Origin: Axinella damicornis
Lineage: Eukaryota > Porifera > Demospongiae > Axinellida > Axinellidae
NCBI GenBank assembly: GCA_963931865.1
Contig: OZ007510.1
Coordinates: 7,603,399 to 7,667,398 of the forward strand
Direction of reading: 5' to 3'
DNA: 64,000 nucleotides
A model generated the notes under the pieces. It saw only the letters and a program-made list of their open reading frames with translations, was not told where the DNA came from and did not search any database. The position numbers and the translations under genes were made by a program. Position 1 is the first letter of the stretch; each line of letters begins with the position of its first letter. Shown in pieces: positions 57,506-64,000 of this stretch.

Positions 57506-57807
57506 GATGGAATGGGAATTTCCCCATAAACAATTTGCCCACAAAGTTTGTTTTTTTGCCCATGAGTTATACAGTTCTGAATGGAATGGGAATTTGCCCA
57601 TAAGCAATTTGCCCAAACTTTTTACTAGCCCATAAGTTCGGATTCATAATTTTGTCCATAGTACAATTTGTCCACAAAGTTTGTTTTTTTGCCCATGAGT
57701 TTTACAGTTCAGAATGGAATGGGAATTTGCCCATAAGCAATTTGCCCACGAACTTTTTACTAGCCCATAAGTCTGGATTCATAATTTTGTCCGCTTTGGA
57801 GCTCCAT
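55361..57807. mobile_element. 2.4-kb large inverted-repeat (foldback) element
   Basis: Left arm (about 55361-55800) and right arm (about 57330-57807) are inverted: atggagctccaaagcggaca + aaattatgaatcc outermost, then gggcaaattgcttatgggc units, then gatgtcatctctgct. Inside sit (GTCACCACT)n-type minisatellites, left in one orientation (55802-56130) and right in the other (56469-56602, 57117-57310), and a hAT-like repeat at 56890-57070. A poly-C run (57457-57502) interrupts only the right arm. No transposase. Confidence 0.8.
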
Positions 57808-57889
57808 AGTACATGTAGCTACGTGGCTGTCTCATTCCCAGCGGATCCGGAACGAAAAAAAAAATTCCACCCACACAAGGAGGCCAAAA

Positions 57890-58535
57890 GTTACGGTTAG
57901 GATTAGGGTTAGGGTCATAACTCCACCACAAAGATGAGTTTCAGCACAATTATTATACGTTTGTGTCAGTCAAAAATTAGAATGATGATGGTGCAGTCAG
58001 AATCTCTCCATGTCCCCCACTAGCACTGTGCTCAGGAATTTTTCAATTTTTGGTCCAAATTAATTCCCTACCAGTAATGCTGTATGCCATGGCCAACTTA
58101 TATTCATTTCTTCGACGTTGGTTGCCAGTACAGTCTTACGAAGGCCCCACAAACATTCTGACCACACGGCCGTGATCGCTGTCGTTCACTGACGCTTTCA
58201 TGCCGAAACTCACCGTGCTGGCTAAGTTGTGAGTGCTGTAATAATGTCTTGCCTTCCTTTTGGTCGCCGCGCCATTGCTCGCGATCGACTGAGCGTGGTT
58301 GCCACGTGGCATGTGCGTTAATTGGAACGAATTACAATACTAGCTTGCGCTACGACGGCGAATCGCAACCGGGATTGCAACGTGGCTATGAATGGTTTTA
58401 TTCGGTACTTGAGAGCACTATATAGCTATATAGCTATCATGGTACTCACGTGATGTGTGATAATTGGAAAGAACTGTCACACTTAGCTTGTGCTACTGGT
58501 TAACCGCGGCTACCAGGAGTGCGGTTGCCCCTCGA
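57890..58535. repeat. 600-bp dispersed repeat, copy 3, reversed
   Basis: Reverse complement of 46377-46985 by ordered phrases (gctggctaagttgtgagtgc, gttgccacgtggcatgtgcg). A short ttaggattagggttagggt stretch at 57896-57914 is telomere-like but far too short to be a telomere. Confidence 0.8.
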
Positions 58536-58605
58536 CTTGTAATATATATATGACAGAATATCAGTTATGCAGTTGTACTTCATGAAATTCACATGTACAA
58601 AGTGG

Positions 58606-58710
58606 TTATTGGTCCGGCAGGAAGTAGGGAAATCAGGTTAGGGTAAGGGCCAGGGCCAGTGCTGAATGCGCATGCATGCCCTATACTTAAAGTATGTAGC
58701 TATTTCCGGC
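58606..58710. mobile_element. Palindromic MITE relative (ttggtccggcaggaagtag)
   Basis: Same ends as 34050-34165, partly degenerate at the right side. Confidence 0.6.
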
Positions 58711-58732
58711 AAGACCAACATCCTCTTTATTA

Positions 58733-58881
58733 ACTCTTTACCAACCAATGACTGAAAAAGCCGTCATGAGCTCCCATAAGCCCATAAGAATTTATAGGGG
58801 GGCTTTAATACTAGGCATTATACTTTAATACAGGGTTTTTGCTTCCTTAAGCTGTTTCTTATGGTTGGTAAAGAGTTAACT
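58733..58881. mobile_element. Short MITE (aactctttaccaaccaa)
   Basis: Left aactctttaccaaccaatga and right ttggtaaagagtt are inverted. Related to 42112-42348. Confidence 0.75.
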
Positions 58882-59135
58882 GCGCAAATGGCCACATATA
58901 GCTACGTGTATGGCTATGGCCTTTATATATGGATCTACTTAATTCATGGTTGCCCTACGGTGAGTCGGCGCCGCCAGCTCATATTCTACCTGGTATATCA
59001 CTCATGCATATTCCGTATCTTGCGTCCGTCAATCCATGCATCTTACGAGGGAAGATTTTACGTCACTTCAATCGACGTAACTCATCTTGTGAGCCCTGTT
59101 TTAAAGCAGGTTGGAAGGGCTATATATGATGTAAA
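58882..59135. other. Intergenic, no recognised gene
   Basis: A 99-codon ORF overlaps this stretch but has no recognised motif. Confidence 0.35.
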
Positions 59136-59139
59136 GGGT

Positions 59140-60470
59140 GTCCCCAATTGGGTTAATTAAAGGGCATACTAACAGTTTGAATACAGGTCATATTGAATTG
59201 ATTACGGCGAACAACATACTGTATACCAATCAGCATATAATAAATAGGAGCATAATAAAAGGGTAATCGTAATCGTGGAAGATTGAGTGGTTGGACTGGA
59301 TAATGATGAAGAGTATAATAGCAGTGGATAAACTAAGTCAAATCAGACGGACCTCATCCCACAGATTGGAGGTCCACTGTTGCAGAAAAGTGTCACACAA
59401 TCGTTGGCCAATCTCACTGTTAACAAGGGTCTCAGGCTGGTCCAACACATATGCAAACCCTAGCTTGGTAATAATTTTTGTGAACCAGGAGTCAAAGCAT
59501 GATGCAGACATCGCCTCTGAAAGCCTCACTGCCTCCTTCACGAGCACTGGTGCTGTTCCCAATTTGCTTCTCATCCAATAATTAATTACACATAGTTGAG
59601 TTGTCATCCACATGGGAAATCGTCCTAGTTCACCAAGCACCGCTGTGGTGGTAGCAGAAGGTGGGACCCCTAACAATCCCTTACAAAATTTCAACAAGAC
59701 TTTCTCTAAGCAGTCAAATTTCCTGGCACCCCATATCTCACACCCATATGTCAGACACAAGGGTGTGGAATAGTTTTATCTGTAGGTCAAGTTCTAGCCC
59801 TCCCAACTGCTGCACTTTATTCATGATAACTCTCAATGTTTTGAGGCCACTCTGTGACAGGATATTAACCCCTTGCACAGCTCCTCGATTGCTGAACGTA
59901 AAGCCAAGATACCTGAAGCAGTCAGTTACACCGATTGTTTTGTCCTTGTAATGAAACTGGAACAGCTGCCAATTACTACTTCCAAAAACCATTATCTTGG
60001 TTTTTTCAGTATTCACTTCCAACTTCCAGTCCTTGTAGTACATTGATAGTTCATCAAACATTGTTTGCAGCTTCTCCTGTGTCTCTGCCACTAGCTAGCA
60101 CCACATCGTCTGCAAACATCAATCCGTGCACAATCGTTCTGTTTAGCGATATTCCCTCCGTTTTGTCTCTCATGCGGTCCATGAGGTCGCTGACAAACAA
60201 TGAGAACAAGGTGGGACTGAGGGGGCACCCCTGTCTGACTCCAATATTGCAATCGATTTGCTCTGAGTAACCACAGTTTGTGTAAACTACAGACTGTGCG
60301 CTCTGATACATACTCTGCAAGACTGTTAACACCTTTGTGCTAATCCCAAGGTTCCATAACTTGTTCCACAGGAATTGAGGATCCACGGAATCAAAGGCTT
60401 TGCGAAAGTCTACAAATCCACAGAAAAGTTTCTTAATTAACCCAATTAGGGTGAGACCCTTTAATTAAAG
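59140..60470 (-). pseudogene. Non-LTR reverse-transcriptase remnant bounded by inverted repeats
   Basis: Minus-strand frames read FVDFRKAFDSVDPQFLW (motif A region), GVRQGCPLSPTLFSLF, LMFADDVVLAS (the catalytic FADD box), LEVNTEKTKIMVFG, then CEIWGARKFDCLEK and LLGVPPSATTTAVLGELGR, all typical of CR1/L2-type elements. Frames break near 60070 and 59750, and the endonuclease and early RT motifs are missing. Short inverted sequences (ccaattgggttaattaaagg at about 59143 and ttaattaacccaattaggg at about 60432) lie at both edges. Confidence 0.85.
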
Positions 60471-60479
60471 CAGTTGGCA

Positions 60480-60660
60480 TAAAATTTTGCCTTTATGATA
60501 CTGTGCAAAATGTACACGAGGGAATTTTATGCACGACGTTTCAGCATAAAATTTTGCCATTATACAGCAAGACAAGTTCAGCATAACATTTTGCCATTAT
60601 ACAGCAAGGCAAGTTTGGCATATCATTTTGCCATTATATAGCAAGACAAAAATACTTATT
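60480..60660. repeat. Tandem ~56-bp repeat (cataaaattttgccattata)
   Basis: Three to four degenerate copies of a unit containing attttgccattatacagcaa. Confidence 0.8.
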
Positions 60661-60704
60661 TTATGCCATGTTCTGCACGACCGATTGCAGCAGCTCAGTA
60701 GCGG

Positions 60705-60832
60705 TCAGAAGAAGTCTACGTCGGCAGATAGCTAACGTCGGCAAATAGGAAGCCTACGTCGGCAAATAAGAAGCGGCTACGTCGGCAAATAAGATTTCTA
60801 CGTCGGCAAATAAACATTATGTCAGCTTCCCA
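60705..60832. repeat. Solo array of the (cgtcggcaaataag) element end
   Basis: Five units of cgtcggcaaataag, ending acattatgtcagcttccc, the complement of the left end at 24341. The rest of the element is absent. Confidence 0.85.
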
Positions 60833-60964
60833 GTTTATGTTATACCTGTGAACCTGTGGAAGTGCCAGCTAGAGTTGAGCCAGAAAGCGGAAGTAGAGGC
60901 GTTTATAATTTATTTCCGGTCGGGGGGTCTAGTCTATGATTTGCCCGATTAGGGCAGCGAGCGC

Positions 60965-63840
60965 TGGATGCGGCAACCGCCCTACGCTATATATAAATGA
61001 GGCTGCTACATCGCCCACTCAGCCGGAGTCACGACTTTCATAGCTATCATCTCAGCTCCATGCATCGGAAAAAAATTTTCTGAAATGCATCTGTCATTGA
61101 GGAAGGTTTCATTCTTGGTCGTCACGCTTTCTGTGGGGTTGCTGACATGGACATCGTTCTACATCGTATCACTGGACTCCTCTGGAAATCCGCTGTGAGT
61201 CGCGAGTGTCGAGTAGATTGTGTTTGGGGTGTGTAGGGCTATGGTTTTACCTTTGCTGTGGGGTGCTTGCTTCCGTACCTTTAAATATGTATCTATAGGC
61301 AACCCTAGTCTCGCGTTGCCAGAGAAAACCCTAGTCTCGCGTAGCCAGAGACTAAGATAGTAAGGCAACCCCGACCCTATCTATACCACATGTCTGGTAT
61401 AAATTCATAGCGCACAAGTTCAAAGTTGATCGATCAAGCCCAAGTGAGCAAGTACTGAGCATGCGCGCGCGCGCGACTGCAAAAAGAACGGTCATTTTAA
61501 CCTTTGTGTGGTTACTGGAGTTGCAGGTTGATGTTACAAGTTAAGTCGGTACCCTAATCTTCCTACCTGAGACTGACTAACTGTTAGTCAGGTAGGAAGC
61601 TTAGGGTACTGACCAAGACACTGCAACCATGCAGGGGATGGAACTTCAGGTATATATACAAGGGGTGGAACACAAGTGCAATATTCACAAGTTACTTGTC
61701 CAGATGAGGTCAAGCTTGCGGTGGAAACATCAGGGCCATAAGAAGCAAAATAAAACCTGTCCGGCCAATGTTATATAATGTTATTATGGTAGCTAATAGC
61801 ACAATACACGCTGCCGAAGGCAGTGCATAGAGGCGGAAAAAATTTTGTCTTCATTTTTCAGTTATCAGGATGGGCTCTCGTGGCACCTTCGTGGTTTGCA
61901 CTGCAAGTTCCAGATGTACAAGGATTGCAGGTCCCGGTGGGAACGAGACTATGGACTGCGCTGGTCTTGCTACTAGTAGAGCCGCGGCTTGCGCTTTTGT
62001 GCAATGTGTTCTTTTAACGTTAACACAGTGTATACAATGTGTAGAGAGTACAATTTGCAGCTTGAGGGGTGGAACACAGTCATTAGTTATGCAACTTGGC
62101 AGTGCAATTGTTATACATGTAACTTGTGCAGAGAGGGGCGGAACACAGCACAATAATTCATATGTTATGCAGCTTGGCAGATGGGGGTGGAACACAGTAC
62201 AATAATTATTCTTTGTTATGTGACTTGTGCAAACGTGCAGATGAGGGGTGGAACACAGGATAGCTACAACATTTGTTACGCAGCTTGTGCAGATGAGAGG
62301 CAGAACACAGTACAATATTCACTTGTTGTGCAGCTTGTGCAGGTGGAACACAGTACAATATTAATTTATTTTTCTTGCAGCTTATGCAGATGCATGAGGT
62401 AGAACGTGTGAAGAGGAGGTCAGACATTTGTGCAGATGAGGATTGGTTACAAGCAGCTCTTGCTTCAGCGACAAGTCTCTCTTCTTGAGGGTAGAATGGA
62501 TATTCCAGAGCTCAGGATATTGCTGAAGAGAGAACTGTCATGTGTGCCTAACATGATTGCCACGTATCAAATGTCCACCCCCTTCTTCACGCAATAGTTA
62601 CTGCACAGGGTTCAAAAGCAGGATATATTCATAGCCGGTCATTGAGCTTACCGCAGCGCTTGTTGTCTATAGCTACAGTGCTGAATGGGTGGGCGGCTAG
62701 TGCCCACCCCCCTGTTCAACGGCGTTCTAATGTACATGGGTGCTTATTACGTACTCTACGGTAACTAATGTTTGGGATAGAGTTTATACGATGTGGATAT
62801 TGGTCCGGCAGGAAGTACATACTTTATAGGTATATATAGGTACCGGAACGTGCGCGCATCTAGAACCGGCCCTGGCCCTAATATACCCTAACCCATTGCC
62901 CTACTTCCTGCCGGACCAATATCCACTTCGGAGTTTATACGGCAGGTCATAGGTACATACGATGCTAATATACCTCACATACATGTACAGTGGGGCTTGC
63001 TCCACTCACCCAACTACAAAATTTACCTGTTACAATAGTAATTTTCAAGCTTGCCAGTAACCTAGCTATATACATGTAGATTATGGGCATGCAATTCTTT
63101 CATACACCTGTAGGTAATCTTAGTTTGCTATCACAACCTTTGTATCCTCATAACTTTTAAAGAGATAGCTAGCAGAGTCATATTCATGGCTCAGTAGTAA
63201 TTCACTGTAAAAAGACCAGGGTTGTTTTAACTGAGCTTAGCTACTTAACCCAGTTCCAGTTCCAATTGGCATTCTAAAATGCTATCCCATGCAGCTCAAG
63301 AGTGATCTGGATCAAGGTCGTGGTACTCCTTCTTGGGATTCGTACCTTGTTCCCTTAAAAGCTTACAATCTGCATACAATGTGCCTGCTTGTTAAGTGTT
63401 CATTAAACGTGTATCGTAATGCATGAGAGGCCACTTGAATGCTGGTCATAAAAGGGTCCACCTGTTTGTTGCCAAATGTCCCCATGCTTGTTAACAAAGT
63501 ATCTCCTAAACAGGTACATTATACTTGCTTTGATCTGCTTTCTGATTGCAACTGAGGTAACCAAGCTCATGCAGTTAAAACAACCTTAGTCTTTAACAGT
63601 GAAACCCACTGTGAATGGTCATTTTTTTAAGGGTGAAAGGTCAGTGGTTTTCATGCAAAATAATGTGCTTGGTGTGGCAGGATTTTTTGATGCATACTGG
63701 TGATGAGCAACAATTAATCTTATTGTAGTAGCCTAATTAATGGTGAGACAGGTTCCTTTAGATGCTATAAGAAGAAAGAATCATGTAGCATTCACTGCTT
63801 GCGAAGGCTCACCCCCATGATGTGACTTCACATTGAACAT
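60965..63840. repeat. Segmental duplication, copy B of 28780-34960
   Basis: Blocks match in order and orientation: signal exon region (60965-61255 vs 28780-29060), 61255-61480 vs 29845-30010, 61480-62575 vs 32040-33135, 62575-63080 vs 33785-34300, and 63295-63840 vs 34420-34960. Copy A has gained the hAT-like, tandem and Mutator-like segments; copy B has its own deletions. Confidence 0.85.
61085..61194 (+). CDS. First exon of a paralogue of the cysteine-repeat/MBL gene
   Basis: The 110-nt exon ends at the same GTGAGT donor in phase 2 and encodes MHLSLRKVSFLVVTLSVG-LLTWTSFYIVSLDSSGNPL, differing from the copy at 28902 at three positions (K/R, M/K, L/F). The amino-acid frame is intact, which suggests the paralogue may be functional. 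Its cysteine exons would lie beyond 64000, at a distance like the 6 kb seen in copy A. Confidence 0.65.
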
Positions 63841-63999
63841 AATATAGCAGACAAATGTTCATGAAACTTCCTCAGTTTGGCTCGAACAGGCTGCTGTAGT
63901 AGGGCCTTGCTGTATCTTGCTCTGTAAGACTGTAGTCGGGCCTCTCTCTGAGTAGGAGTCTCATTAGCCACCCTTTTTCTCCTGCATTGTAGCCTGGTC
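63841..63999 (-). CDS. Partial ORF at window edge, transposon-like basic protein
   Basis: The minus strand is open across the edge and reads RRKRVANETPTQREARLQSY then RARYSKALLQQPVRAKL. Basic, arginine-rich 'ET..QRE.RL' phrases of this kind occur in proteins linked to Helitron/PIF1-like transposons; that assignment is from memory and weak. No start or stop is visible. Confidence 0.35.
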
Positions 64000-64000
64000 T

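Noticed and set aside
57890..57920. Telomere repeat
   Set aside because: Only two or three ttaggg-like units, internal to a dispersed repeat.

Overview
The window looks like nuclear DNA of an early-branching metazoan, most likely a demosponge. The basis is spliced genes with short GT-AG introns, an animal Integrator subunit, a metazoan Death domain, an SLC18B1-like transporter and very dense small inverted-repeat transposons. The species cannot be fixed from the sequence. There are no bacterial operons, rRNA genes or CRISPR arrays.

Layout: (1) 1-6040, minus strand: 14 exons giving the first ~873 residues of Integrator subunit 1 (INTS1); the gene runs off the left edge. (2) 6215-10115, plus strand: a PH-domain gene, head-to-head with INTS1 across ~170 bp. 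(3) 10902-20871, minus strand: five exons whose splice phases all agree, encoding four PABP-type RRMs, a long Q/P-rich linker and a C-terminal Death domain where canonical cytoplasmic PABPs carry the MLLE (PABC) domain. (4) 20.9-28.9 kb: mostly repeats, with a RecQ-like helicase relic, a 9-bp minisatellite, a TIR-flanked reverse-transcriptase tail and a 2.9-kb GC-rich TIR element that splits an older MITE. (5) 28902-40103, plus strand: a secreted or membrane-anchored protein with a signal-like first exon, about 23 tandem 27-residue cysteine repeats, a polyglycine hinge, a second 27-residue cysteine array and a ComEC/Rec2-like metallo-beta-lactamase domain; two +1 frame breaks interrupt the long exon. 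(6) 42435-52126, minus strand: ten phase-consistent exons of an SLC18B1-like major-facilitator transporter, with N-terminal and C-terminal ends unresolved. (7) 52.1-64 kb: transposon-rich DNA holding a 2.4-kb inverted repeat, a non-LTR reverse-transcriptase relic and a second copy (60.97-63.84 kb) of the 5' part of region 5, including a near-identical signal exon.

The strongest candidates for something undescribed are the PABP-Death fusion, which would join mRNA poly(A) binding to death-fold signalling, and the cysteine-repeat/ComEC-like protein. The genes do not form an obvious common pathway. All exon structures are read by eye from splice signals, reading frame and remembered family motifs; no search was run.
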